Source: Pseudo-nitzschia pungens (lineage: Eukaryota > Bacillariophyta > Bacillariophyceae > Bacillariales > Bacillariaceae). From it: 64,000 bases of DNA. The notes beneath the pieces are model-generated. The model was not told the DNA's origin. It was given only the letters and a program-made list of their open reading frames with translations, and did not search any database. Each line of letters starts with the position of its first letter. Position 1 is the first letter of the stretch. Shown here one piece after another: positions 20,160-29,869 of the stretch. The stretch lies in contig CM074766.1 in assembly GCA_037355855.1 (NCBI GenBank), positions 2,728,001-2,792,000 on the forward strand. The letters are read 5' to 3'. The position numbers and the translations under genes were made by a program.

Positions 20160-21160
20160 ACGACGCTAGGGACAACAAATATCGATCGTAGGAGGGACGA
20201 CAACAACAGGAGGTACGACGAGAAAAGGAGGTACGTGCATCGGAACAAAGAGGAACGATGGGAACGAGGAGGGACGACGACGAAGAGGGACGACGAAGAA
20301 AATCGTAACTAACAGTCCGTTGTTGTTTTTGTACATTAGCAAGAGGGACGACGACGACGATCGGAACGAGGAGGGACGACGACCGGAACGAGGAGGGACG
20401 ACGACGACCATCGGTAAGAGGAGGGACGACGACGACCATCGGTACGAGGAGGGACGACGACGACCATCGGAACGAGGAGGGACGACGACGACCATCGGAA
20501 CGAGGAGGGACGACGACGACCATCGGAACGAGAAAGGACGACGAAGCAAGGTACTTCACTTGAACCGATCGGGACGAAGAGGGACGACGAAGAAAATAGT
20601 AGCTAACGGTCTGTTGTTTATTTTGTACATTCAGAACAGTGAGGGGGGACGACGACCATTGGAACGAAGAGGGACGACGACGACCATCGGAACGAGGAGG
20701 GACGACGACGACGATCGGAACGAGGAGGGACGACGACGACGATCGGAACGATCGGAAAAGGTATGCATAGTTTCCTAAAAATATTCTCGTATTTTCTGCC
20801 TCTAAGATGTAGGTGTACGGTGTATTTTTGATTTAGACTCGTTACTACTAGTACTAACATTTTTCACATCTAACCACCGGTGACGACGATTTCAGGGACG
20901 ACGACACCGACGATTGAAACGAAGCGCGACGACGATTCCGGACAAAGACGATCGAAACGAAGCGCGACGACGATTTAAGACGGTCGCAACGTAGCGCGAC
21001 GACGATTTCGAGCGACGACGATCGAAGCGAAGAGCGACCACTATTTCAAGCAACGAAGACGATCGTAGCGAAGAGCAACGACGATTTCAGTGACGACGAC
21101 AAAGACGATCGAAACATAGCACGACGACGATCTCAGGGACGACGAAGACGATCGAAGTGA
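20160..21160. repeat. GACGAC-rich repeats upstream of the 721-residue gene
   Basis: From 20160 to 20780: units of about 27-30 bp of the type GGGACGACGACGACCATCGG plus AACGAGGA. From 20880 to 21160: units of about 35 bp of the type GACGACGATTTCAGG plus GACGATCGAAGCGAAGAGC. Related arrays occur in B (29880-30290), C (35690-36010; 39250-39580) and E (42390-42800). Confidence 0.88.
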
Positions 21161-21180
21161 AGAGCAACGCCCCTCACATA

Positions 21181-23346
21181 ATGACACGATCCACATCTTC
21201 CAAGAGGAACAAAAAAATTGGGACCGACCTTGTTGAAAACAAGGAGATAAGGCAGGAGAGGTTGAGGAGAAAGGATGAGCAGAAAAGCAAGGACAATTCG
21301 TGCCGGTGCAATTTGGGTCGCATAGCGACGTTGACGCAGGCAAGTACAAGGGGGAAGAAGGGCACTAAGAACTGTCGACGCACCTCTGATGGAATTGTTT
21401 GCACAAGGTGTAACACATTTTCTTGCAGAAAATGCTTGCAGTCTATTTTTAGACTCATTGAAAAAAGGACAGGCGGTAGCAGCGTCGATCTGCCTGATGG
21501 GATCAAACAAATGAAAAATGCTTTGATTGATAACCGGAGAGAGGTATCAGTTTGTCACGGCTGTATTTTTGTTGATCAAAGAGAGGAGGTACTGAGGTCC
21601 CATCGTCATTTCATTCATGTGGAATGCAGACAAGTGCAACTTAGGTTTGATGGTTACATCGTGTTACCAGAGTACAATGTGATAATCGACACCCCTCTTA
21701 TCTCGGAGAATGTCATTGATTGCCATGGATTCGGGAAGGAGCCAAACCTTGCTGGAGTGAAACATTTTGTCGTGGGGTACAACCTCGCCAGAGAAGCTGC
21801 AGCAACTGATGCAACGCCAAGCAAACTTACCAACAATTCCGACACGGTGAAAACAAGTGTGGTGAATGTCATGTGTCCCGGGATTGCCAATCCAAATAAA
21901 AAAAGAATGTACAGGGTGCAACTCATTGTAGTGCATGGTTCCCAGTGTACCAAAGGCATCAATGAAGTTCCGGAATATACAGCGGCATCACTCAGCAATT
22001 CCAGGGTGTTCTCAGTTCAGGATCGTGGGGAAGAATGTGACGTTACCATCATTGTTGGAAGTTTTTCTGAATCACCTAAATTGGGACAGAAACAGAACCT
22101 GCTTCTGGCTCGGTTCTATCATGGAAGTGATGCTCTTCAAATGAAGCAGAAGGAGGTTCGATCGTTGTTTCTGGAAGTTCAGAAAATGACGAGAACTAAC
22201 CACATAGAAAGGAGTCGTTCTGGGGGCAGCAGTGGAGTATACAGTGGACCAACTCGAGCCCTCTTCCAGATGCTTGAAAACCCGAGTGTTACACCTAGGA
22301 AGGGAAATGCAACCTTCGTTGTTCCAGACGGGCACAAAATACGTGTGTTTTACATCAACAGAAGAGGACGTCCAATTCATTGGGCATATTCCAACCCTCA
22401 GTATGGAGGACAGATCGGGCCGATCACCAAGGATTTGTTTTCGCGATACAAATTCTTTCAGCCATTCACAGCGTCGAAGATAGTCAGTGCATTACTTCTG
22501 AGAGAGCTGAGCAACATTGTTGTTGAAGGAGTGGAAGGGGTGCTGAATGTGGTACCTCTTGCTGTTGCGCGAGAGTTGAGAAACCACAAGAAAGCCACGA
22601 CCCGTGCAGGTTCGAATGACATTGGTGAAATTTTGTATCACTTTTGTTCCCTTAATTCCACAACACTTGTGCAACACCCGGTCGGTCTTCACTATGACAA
22701 ATTTGGTACAGACGAAGAAGGTACTGTTTTCAGTCTGGAGAACAAGATTGGTTTTGCCACCAAAAACCCTGAATTTCACAGAAAATACGGAATGGGAAGG
22801 GGAGGTCGTGGTCCAGAAACATTTGTGTTCTGTTTGCTTGATTGGGGCAAACACAGAAGAGCAAGACGTGTGGCCGAAGTTAATTTGCAGGCAGCGCAAG
22901 TAGAGCTCGCGCAACGACAGGCTGAGTGGCAAGCTGCGTTGGACCGTTGGATAGAAATCGATGAGAATCAAAATGCCACTCAGGATGAAAGGTATGAGGC
23001 AGAGGCGGAAGAAATGGCAACCCAAGCAGCTCGTGATGAAGCCGTGGCAGCCAGAGACGCTGCCCAAGTTGCCTTTGATCAAGCAGATGCGGCCGTAGCT
23101 GAGGCTGATGCTGCAGCCAATAATCCCCCTGGGAATGACGATGAGGATGCTGGTGATGCTGGTTCTGATGCGGCCGTTGATGAGGCTGATGCTGCAGCCA
23201 ATAATCCCCCTGGGAATGACGATGAGGATGCTGGTGATGCTGGTTCTGATTCAGATTCGGATGCGGAATTCTACGACTCCGATTTGGAACTTTCGGAATC
23301 AGACACGGAGGCAGAGGACGTTTCAGAGTTCGGGCGGAACGACTGA
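21181..23346 (+). CDS. Element A cargo protein with Cys-rich N-terminus, unknown function
   Basis: 721 residues from the ATG at 21181 (an upstream in-frame GTG at 21157 is not a likely start). The N-terminus is basic, then a Cys-rich, probably zinc-binding segment: C-x-C, then CxxC pairs in IVCTRCNTFSCRKC, then VCHGC. A long globular middle follows (VVHGSQCTKGINEVPEYTAA; RVFYINRRGRPIHWAYSNPQ; QHPVGLHYDKFG; KNPEFHRKYGMGRGGRGPE). The C-terminal 170 residues are a Gln/Ala/Glu-rich predicted coiled coil and an acidic tail in which a block of about 24 residues (ADAAANNPPGNDDEDAGDAG and neighbours) is repeated in tandem. It is the only gene of the element on the opposite strand; its 3' end converges on the transposase 3' end across 640 bp of repeats. 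No counterpart is seen in the visible part of element D. I do not recognise the family. Confidence 0.78.
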   Translation: MTRSTSSKRNKKIGTDLVENKEIRQERLRRKDEQKSKDNSCRCNLGRIATLTQASTRGKKGTKNCRRTSDGIVCTRCNTFSCRKCLQSIFRLIEKRTGGSSVDLPDGIKQMKNALIDNRREVSVCHGCIFVDQREEVLRSHRHFIHVECRQVQLRFDGYIVLPEYNVIIDTPLISENVIDCHGFGKEPNLAGVKHFVVGYNLAREAAATDATPSKLTNNSDTVKTSVVNVMCPGIANPNKKRMYRVQLIVVHGSQCTKGINEVPEYTAASLSNSRVFSVQDRGEECDVTIIVGSFSESPKLGQKQNLLLARFYHGSDALQMKQKEVRSLFLEVQKMTRTNHIERSRSGGSSGVYSGPTRALFQMLENPSVTPRKGNATFVVPDGHKIRVFYINRRGRPIHWAYSNPQYGGQIGPITKDLFSRYKFFQPFTASKIVSALLLRELSNIVVEGVEGVLNVVPLAVARELRNHKKATTRAGSNDIGEILYHFCSLNSTTLVQHPVGLHYDKFGTDEEGTVFSLENKIGFATKNPEFHRKYGMGRGGRGPETFVFCLLDWGKHRRARRVAEVNLQAAQVELAQRQAEWQAALDRWIEIDENQNATQDERYEAEAEEMATQAARDEAVAARDAAQVAFDQADAAVAEADAAANNPPGNDDEDAGDAGSDAAVDEADAAANNPPGNDDEDAGDAGSDSDSDAEFYDSDLELSESDTEAEDVSEFGRND

Positions 23347-23990
23347 TTCAAATAGAAGATCGAAGAGACGACCACGAAGACGACCGAAGCGAGGAGCAAC
23401 GACGACTTCAAGAGCAACGACGATTTCAAGGACAACGACGAATATCATCGAAGCGAACAGCAACGACGATTTCAGGGAGAACGACGATTTCGGGGAGGAC
23501 GACGAAGAGGAATGACGATTTTAGGGAGGACGACGAAGCGGAAGGCTATCGGAGCGAAGAGCAACGACGATTTCGGGGAGGACGACGAAGAGAAACGACG
23601 ATGTTAAGGAGGACGAATACGATCGAAGCGAACAGCAACGACGATTTCAGGGAAGACGACGCAGATGATTGGAACGACGATTTTAGGGAGGACGACGGTT
23701 TCAGGTGGGACCACGGTTTCAGGTAGGACGACGGTTTCAGGTAGGACGACGAAGAGGAAGGCTATCGGAACAAAGAGCGACGATGAGGTCGATCGGAGCG
23801 AACAGCAACGATGATTTAAGGAAGAACGACGATTAACGACGATTTTAGGAAGGACGACGAAGAGAAAGGCTATCGGAGCAAAGAGCAACGACGATTTTAA
23901 TGACGACGAAGACAATCGATTTCAATCACGCCGGAAGCAAATGATACAAAGATTTTTTATTGTTTAGTTACCTGCCTAGTGTAGAATGGT
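23347..23990. repeat. GAC-rich repeats between two convergent genes in element A
   Basis: About fifteen degenerate units of 30-40 bp (GAGCAACGACGATTTCAGGG, AGGACGACGAAGAGGAA, GCTATCGGAGCAAAGAG). The 721-residue gene is therefore flanked on both sides by related arrays. The last 60 bp before 23991 are the transposase 3' untranslated region. Confidence 0.85.
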
Positions 23991-26900
23991 TCATTCAGCA
24001 ATGCCGGTGCTGTCTGATTCCTCTCGTTGTACAGGGCAAGCGGAGTAGAGGCTCTCGTAGGTAGTATAGGTCATAGAATTATTCCTCTTTTCAAAGAATT
24101 CGAGCCATTGCAATCGATTGTGAACAACGAACCACCGACCATTGTTTACTGGTTCCGCATTCTCGTCCAGTTCAGGAACAACTGCCAGTTCCGAAAGAAT
24201 AGTGTCAGTGTTGAATAAATATAAAGTATTGTCAAGATAGCCACTTTTTACAAAGTGAGATGATGTTGACCTTGGATCTTCTCTAAACTTTCTGACAACC
24301 GCGTAGATGCCATCTGAATCGACATTGTATCCATTCACAGCCGATGTGGGTTGTTTCAAATCTTTCACGTGCAGAAAACACAGCATTTGACAGGGGATTT
24401 CAGTGTTGTCATCAACTGCAAACATTGCCCAGTCAAACCATACACTGTTAACTTGGCCTGAATCAGACCTGTATGAGGGGTGACATCGGAACAGGTAGTT
24501 GACATGATTCACAGAATCCCATCTGTTGTGTTCGGTGAACCCAAATATGCTGGATGTGTCGTTGAGCAAAGGCAGGACGGAGTCACAAACAAAATCTAGC
24601 ACAATTGATGAATGAAATGGTTTGTTGTAGTTTCGTCTTAAGTCCCATTTCATTGAACCTCTAGTTCCGTCAAGAAAAATGGTGAAACGGGACCCAGACT
24701 GTGTAGGACGAGGGGAAATGACTTTAGGATCACCACCCACTTTCTTCAACTTGTAATGAGACGTTGCGAGTCGAAGGAGAGATGCTTCTTCTTTCCGACG
24801 GGTTGTCTGATGGACTAAGGTTGCGGCATTTTGTTGAGTATTTTTGGATGGTGCTTTTATTTCTGTCTTGTGGTGACTTTCACTGTATGCAGAATCGAAA
24901 CCTAATGTTGGACCCCAAAGACTGATGTACTTTGGAATGTGAAAGTAGAGGTGATTTTTGATCAGTTTTGTTCCCATTCCCTTCCTAAGGCAGGTGCCAT
25001 TGATAGAGTTGAGGAAATGAATAATGGTTTTGGGAAGATTTTTGATGCACTTTGTGGTAGGCCGGCCGTGTTTGAGAAATTCTTCCATTGAGATGATTTG
25101 TTCGATGACATCAATGTGTTTCTTCACAAATGAGGGGTCGCTCAAAACTGAATTGCCGGATTCAGAAACCAATGTTAGAAGAATCGAAATCAGCATACCA
25201 CTGTAATCGTGCCCCTCCTTTTTAGTGACAGATAGAAGATTGGAGCTGAATTTAGTTCTGGGAAAGTCACGATCCGACTGCCTTGAGAGTAGGGCTCCAT
25301 ATTTTTGAGAGACATGCCCAATTGTATTTACTGTGGAAACACCGGTCTTTAGGTGATCAGCATACGGGCATGGTATTGAACCCTTCATCAGTTGCTCCAG
25401 GGATTCTACCTCTCGTTTGGCACACCCCAGCTGGTGCATGTGGAGGCATTCACCGGGCGTGGCTAGGTGGATGTTGTTTACATTGGTACCAAAGTTGAGA
25501 CTGTGGAATGCATTTCTGATTTGGTGGTGAGAAATATTGTTGAAATATTCCTTGGTGGTGGTGGCATCTGAGTCTGGAAATGTATGAAAATCTGATGGGA
25601 CCCAAAGAGAGGCTGTTTGTTGTGCTGATGGAATATTTATGTCCTTGGTGGAACAGTTACAGTGTCGGCAGAGCTTTTGTACACCACCCGACCGGGAACC
25701 ATATTTGCCACATAATTTATCATGCAGTTCTGTGTCACCGATGACATAGGCTATTGCAAATTTCATTTTGACTTGCCACAATTGGCCGGCATAAGGGAGA
25801 AAATCCCATTGGATGCCTTCATGGGTGGACTCACATGCTTCTTTGAAAGATCGGAGCGCCACTTCTAGGGCATTATGGAGGTTTTGGATTGATTCTTTTG
25901 GAGATGGTTTTCTTGAATGGTGAATGCTCTCCAAATCAGAGTCAGGATGAAAATAGATTGTTGTCCATGCTTCCGGCCTTTTCCTGGTTTCGATGTTGAA
26001 TATGCCTAGGGTCATGTTGAGTGGAGTCAGTGATAGTCTTCCGTGCGCATCCAAGCTAATTCCATCCATGTAAAAAATGATGGGAACAAGGATTTCAGAA
26101 TTTTCTTCTATGCAGAGGGATCTCCAGGAATCCGACCACCATGATCCGTGATGCAACTCTGTGATGGGACAGGAATCAGTTCGAACCGGGAAATGCTCTG
26201 GTGACAAGGGGGTGTTGCTGTTGGGGAATGACAGATTTTCTTCCAACATTAAATCTGGGTTCGACAGAAGGGAATACAAAGCATCCAAAAACGGACGGAC
26301 GTATATTTGAGCAGGTTTGTTGTCGGGAAGCCAATTAACAATTTTGGGCTCAAATTTTGGTTCGGAAGATATGCCAAGATTTTTTTTTATTTCTTGGAAA
26401 ATGGCATCACGTTTTCTTGTTGGTGTAACCTTGAAATCAAAACCGGGAAGATTGTTGCTGGCTTTCGCCCAATTGAAAATGGTTTGATAAGTGGAAAGAG
26501 GTAGCTTGTGTTGTGATATAATGTTGAGGAGGTTGATTTCAGCAATAAGTTCGGGACGGGGTGGGAACAGAGTGCGATTCCGGAATGTTTCCTCTCTTTC
26601 GTTTATGGAAATGGTGGTGCTTTTCATGATTTCGGAATCAGATACTTCGGTGTCGGTGTCGGAACTGGCATCGAAATGGTCCGAGGAATCAACATCGGAT
26701 TCGATTGCATTCATTTGTTCCTCATTTTCAGCCATATGCGATTCGATTGCCTGTCTGTCCATGGGTGGGATGAGTACATTGGCGATTACTTGAGGATTGA
26801 GTGAGGTATGGATAGAAGTTGTTGCGGCGGTGTTCGTTTCGGCAAGGGAGGGGGGGATTTGTGGTCCATTCTGTGTCGTTGTCAGTCCATACTGTGATGG

Positions 26901-27188
26901 TGTGTGTCGGACCAAAGGGAGGGTGACTTCGGCTTTCGCAGAAGAAATAAAATCCATAAGATCGTTCTTAACATAATAAGTTCGGCAATCAATGTTGGAC
27001 TTCAAGTGAAATGAAAGTCCTCTACAGACATATCGGTAGGTGTGAAAGTGGCTCGATTCTTGTTTGTATCCCTTGAAGGATTTTGATTTTCTACTTCTTC
27101 CGGAGGCAATGCAGTTGCGACAATGGAATGTCTTGGGTATTCTGGGCTCATTGGCAAAGTGCCTTGGGTCCGAGGAAGCTTTCGGCAT
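23991..27188 (-). CDS. Plavaka/CACTA-like transposase of element A
   Basis: 1065 residues from the ATG at 27188 (context CACCACCATGCC); the in-frame extension upstream lacks an ATG. The N-terminus has a probable C2HC zinc finger (CRNC at about 23-26, then LSFHLKSNIDC) that would bind DNA. An Asp/Ser/Glu-rich linker follows, then a large conserved part: VPIIFYMDGISLDAHG...LTLGIFNIETRKRPEAW style motif at about 370-400, a Cys cluster CRHCNC at about 507 and TPGECLHMHQLGCAKRE at about 575-590. The D-x-x-x-(L)-...-NMTLGIFN-x-ETR layout resembles the Plavaka/CACTA (EnSpm) transposase group; this is pattern recognition, not a search result. Expected function: binding the element ends and cutting and joining DNA. 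It is closely similar over its full length to the protein at 58666-61875, so both are probably intact. Confidence 0.82.
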   Translation of the reverse strand: MPKASSDPRHFANEPRIPKTFHCRNCIASGRSRKSKSFKGYKQESSHFHTYRYVCRGLSFHLKSNIDCRTYYVKNDLMDFISSAKAEVTLPLVRHTPSQYGLTTTQNGPQIPPSLAETNTAATTSIHTSLNPQVIANVLIPPMDRQAIESHMAENEEQMNAIESDVDSSDHFDASSDTDTEVSDSEIMKSTTISINEREETFRNRTLFPPRPELIAEINLLNIISQHKLPLSTYQTIFNWAKASNNLPGFDFKVTPTRKRDAIFQEIKKNLGISSEPKFEPKIVNWLPDNKPAQIYVRPFLDALYSLLSNPDLMLEENLSFPNSNTPLSPEHFPVRTDSCPITELHHGSWWSDSWRSLCIEENSEILVPIIFYMDGISLDAHGRLSLTPLNMTLGIFNIETRKRPEAWTTIYFHPDSDLESIHHSRKPSPKESIQNLHNALEVALRSFKEACESTHEGIQWDFLPYAGQLWQVKMKFAIAYVIGDTELHDKLCGKYGSRSGGVQKLCRHCNCSTKDINIPSAQQTASLWVPSDFHTFPDSDATTTKEYFNNISHHQIRNAFHSLNFGTNVNNIHLATPGECLHMHQLGCAKREVESLEQLMKGSIPCPYADHLKTGVSTVNTIGHVSQKYGALLSRQSDRDFPRTKFSSNLLSVTKKEGHDYSGMLISILLTLVSESGNSVLSDPSFVKKHIDVIEQIISMEEFLKHGRPTTKCIKNLPKTIIHFLNSINGTCLRKGMGTKLIKNHLYFHIPKYISLWGPTLGFDSAYSESHHKTEIKAPSKNTQQNAATLVHQTTRRKEEASLLRLATSHYKLKKVGGDPKVISPRPTQSGSRFTIFLDGTRGSMKWDLRRNYNKPFHSSIVLDFVCDSVLPLLNDTSSIFGFTEHNRWDSVNHVNYLFRCHPSYRSDSGQVNSVWFDWAMFAVDDNTEIPCQMLCFLHVKDLKQPTSAVNGYNVDSDGIYAVVRKFREDPRSTSSHFVKSGYLDNTLYLFNTDTILSELAVVPELDENAEPVNNGRWFVVHNRLQWLEFFEKRNNSMTYTTYESLYSACPVQREESDSTGIAE

Positions 27189-27571
27189 GGTGGTGTGTGT
27201 TTTTGTGATTCTTAGCTGGGGTACCGGTATGTGATGTGACACCACTGAAAAAAAAAAGTTCACAAAGGTGCACGACGTAACACTTTGGTGTGATTGAAGT
27301 AAATTGGATTAAAAATTATTTGTTGTGTTGAGTCAAGTGTGTCAAATGTGTAAAATGGAATGAAAGTGTGAAGAGGGACTGAATGTCAGGGTCTAGAACA
27401 AGACATTTCCGTCGACCCGTTGGGGGAGTTGAGAAAAGGGAGAAATGTGGTTGAGAATAATGGAAAAAAGTTGAGAATAATAAAAAAGAGGTTGTGAAAT
27501 AAAAAATTGGGGTTGAATTTTTTTTAGACAAGTCGCGATTGGGTCGCGATCGGGTCGCGATTGGTCGCGAT
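27189..27571 (-). promoter_or_regulatory. Transposase upstream region with conserved intron-acceptor-like tract
   Basis: About 380 bp between the TIR and the transposase ATG, conserved in A, B, C, D and E. On the coding strand it contains an ACAACAAATAATTTTTAATC block and, 40-90 nt before the ATG, a long T-run ending TTTTCAGTG(G/C)TGTCAC. The T-run plus CAG is kept in all five copies and looks like a 3' splice site, suggesting a 5' untranslated intron. The promoter should lie here. Confidence 0.5.
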
Positions 27572-27595
27572 GGGTCGCGAAACAGTTTTCGGACG
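27520..27595. repeat. Element A right TIR with phased CGCGACC subterminal repeats
   Basis: Reading inwards: CGTCCGAAAACTG, then TTTCGCGACCC, ATCGCGACCA, ATCGCGACCCG, ATCGCGACCCA and ATCGCGACTTG. Five CGCGAC cores are spaced 10-11 bp apart, placing them on one face of the helix, as expected of a multimer binding site for the transposase. The same series is present in B and C and, with changes, in D and E. Confidence 0.85.
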
Positions 27596-28355
27596 TACAC
27601 ACTGTAGTAGTACATAGCAGCAGTGTATAACTGTACTACTAGTAGTAGTACTACTACAAGAAGCAAGAATACCTCAGTAAATATACCATCACATCACATA
27701 TCTGAACAAATCTGGTCAATATTTCTGTGATTCCAGTGTGAATATTCCTCATCCTATCCATGGGCAAGACTATTCAAAAAGAAGTATTCAAAAATCACCA
27801 ATCGTATGGGTGTCAGCACTGAATAATTAATATTTGGTTAACTACTGCGGAATGCACTAGAAAAAAGTACCAAATCACATATCTGAATGAATGTGGCCAA
27901 TATATGTATCATTCCAGTGTGAATATTCCTCATCCTATCCATGGGCAAGACTATTCAAAAAGAAGTATTCAAAAATCGCCAATAGTATGGGTGTCAGCAC
28001 TGAATAATTAATATTTGGTCCAATACCGCGGAATTTACTAGAAAAAAGTACCAAATCACATATCTGAATGAATGTGGCCAATATATGTATCATTCCAGTG
28101 TGAATATATCTCATCCTATGCATGGGCAAGAGTATGCAAAAAGAAGTATTCAAAAATCACCATTAGTTTGGGTGTCACCACTGAATAATTAATATTTGGT
28201 CCACTACTGCAGAATTTACTAGAAAAAAGGACCAAATCACATATCTGAATGAATGTGGCCAATCTTTGTGTGATTCCAGTGTGAATATTTCTCATCCTAT
28301 GCATAGGCAAGAGTATTTAAAAAGAAGTATTCAAAAATCACCAATAGTTTGGGTG
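27596..28355 (-). mobile_element. Element E, third fragment (180-bp satellite)
   Basis: Begins with the TA duplicated by A and ends with the TG duplicated by B. From about 27690 it holds four copies of the ~180-bp satellite (GAAGTATTCAAAAATCACCA at 27783, 27963, 28145, 28325) whose array resumes at 41025 after element B. Confidence 0.85.
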
Positions 28356-28753
28356 CGTCCGAAAACTGGTTCGCGACCCATCGCGACCAATCGCGACCGG
28401 ATCGCGACCCAATCGCGACTTGTCTAAAAAAAACGCGACCCCAATTTTTTATTTCACAACCTTTTTTCCATTATTCTCCACTTTTTTCCATTATTCTCAA
28501 CCACATTTCTCCCTTTTCTCAACTCCCCCAACGTGTCGACGGAAATGTTCTGTTCTAGACCCTGACATTCAGTCCCTCTTCACACTTTCATTCCATTTTA
28601 CACATTTGACACACTTGACTCAACACAACAAATAATTTTTAATCCAATTTACTTCAATCACACCAAAGTGTTTCGTCACGCACCTTTGTCAACTTTTTTT
28701 TTCAGTGGTGTCACATCACATACCGGAATCGCATCACAAAAACACACACCACC

Positions 28754-29068
28754 ATGCCGAAAGCTTCCTCCGACCCAAGGCACTTTGCCAATGAGCCCAG
28801 AATACCCAAGACATTCCAATGTCGCAACTGCATTGCCTCCGGAAGAAGAAGAAAATCAAAATCCTTCAAGGGATACAAACAAGAATCGAGCCACTTTCAC
28901 ACCTACCGATATGTATCTCAAGGCCTCTCCAGGCATCTCTATTCCAACAGTGATTGCCAAACTTATTATGTTAAGAACGATCTTATGGATTTTATTTCTT
29001 CTGCGAAAGCCGAAGTCACCCTCCCTTTGGTCCGACACACACCATCACAGTATGGACTGACAATGACA
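28754..29068 (+). pseudogene. Transposase N-terminal fragment in element B
   Basis: 105 codons homologous to the start of the element A transposase, from the ATG through the zinc-finger region to HTPSQYGLTMT. The homology then stops abruptly at the CAGCAAGCAG satellite. The frame remains open into the satellite to 29665, giving a 303-residue frame whose last 200 residues are repeats (TASSKQQRVDNTGG type). In the finger region VCRGLSFHL of A is replaced by VSQGLSRHL, so one Cys is lost while CRNC, the His and the final Cys remain. Confidence 0.8.
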
Positions 29069-29850
29069 CTAGGCAGCAAGCAGCAACACGTCGATAATAC
29101 AGGGGGGACAGCAAGCAGCAGCAACGCGTCGATAATACAGGGGGGGGACAGCAAGCAGCAGCAACGCGTCGATAATACAGGGGGGACAGCAAGCAGCAAG
29201 CAGCAACGCGTCGATAATACAGGGGGGACAGCAAGCAGCAGCAACGCGTCGATAATACAGGGGGGGACAGCAAGCAGCAAGCAGCAACACATCGATAATA
29301 CAGGGGGGACAGCAAGCAGCAGAAACGCGTCGATTATAAAGGGGGGGACAGCAAGCAGCAAGCAGCAATGCGTCGATAATACAAACGCGTCGATAATACA
29401 GGGGGGGACAGCAAGCAGCAGCAACACGTCGATAATACAGGGGGGGACAGCAAGCAGCAACAAACGCGTCGACATTACAGGGGGGACAGCAAGCAGCAAC
29501 GAACGCGTCGATAATACAAGGGGGACAGCAAGCAGCAACGTGTCGATAATACAGGGGGGGGACAGCAAGCAGCAACGCGTCGATAATACAGGGGGGACAG
29601 CAAGCAGCAACGAACGCGTCAATAATACAGGGGGGGACATCAAGCAGCAACGAACGCGTCGATAATACAAGGGGGACAGCAAGCAGCAACACATCGATAA
29701 TACAGGGGGGACAGCAAGCAGCAGAAACGCGTCGATTATAAAGGGGGGGACAGCAAGCAGCAAGCAGCAATGCGTCGATAATACAAACGCATCGATAATA
29801 CATGGGGGGACAGCAAGCAGCAACGCATCGATAATACAGGGGGGATAATA
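29069..29850. repeat. CAGCAAGCAGCAACGCGTCGATA satellite in element B
   Basis: About 20 units of 33-45 bp made of ACAGGGGGGGACAGCAAG, CAGCAACGCGTCGATAATA and optional extra CAG/AAGCAG words; the G-run varies from 5 to 8. The same array is in C and, inverted, in E. Confidence 0.92.
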
Positions 29851-29869
29851 CACGAGAATATTGTTAAAG

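Larger units (their letters stand above)
18802..21180. other. Intergenic region of element A between two divergent genes
   Basis: 2.4 kb between the starts of the 727-residue and 721-residue genes, largely tandem repeats (see separate entries) plus a block at 19600-20170 (TACCGTACGTACAGT, GTAACAGTACTG-like words, TATCTGGGTAAGCCAG inverse) that recurs in B at 30290-31030, C at 36030-36540 and E at 41850-42350. It presumably contains both promoters. No ORF here looks real. Confidence 0.7.
13053..27595 (-). mobile_element. Element A: 14.5-kb autonomous TIR DNA transposon with four genes
   Basis: Perfect 24-bp terminal inverted repeats (13053-13076 and 27572-27595) start CGTCCGAAAACTG and are flanked by a 2-bp duplication TA (13051-13052, 27596-27597). 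Uninterrupted relatives at about 32690-32740 and 38455-38500 (inverse) confirm the site. Contents in the transposase direction: upstream region, transposase (27188-23991), GAC-rich repeats, a convergent 721-residue gene (21181-23346), more GAC-rich and ~60-bp repeats, a 727-residue gene (18801-16618), a ~180-bp satellite, a spliced gene (15265-13668) and the right-end segment shared with B and C. Confidence 0.88.

Noticed and set aside
22690..22720. HYD in QHPVGLHYDKFG as the HxD motif of a 2-oxoglutarate oxygenase (TET/JBP-like), which would be attractive in a transposon
   Set aside because: I cannot place the distal His and the Arg at suitable spacing before the coiled coil starts; a structure prediction would be needed.
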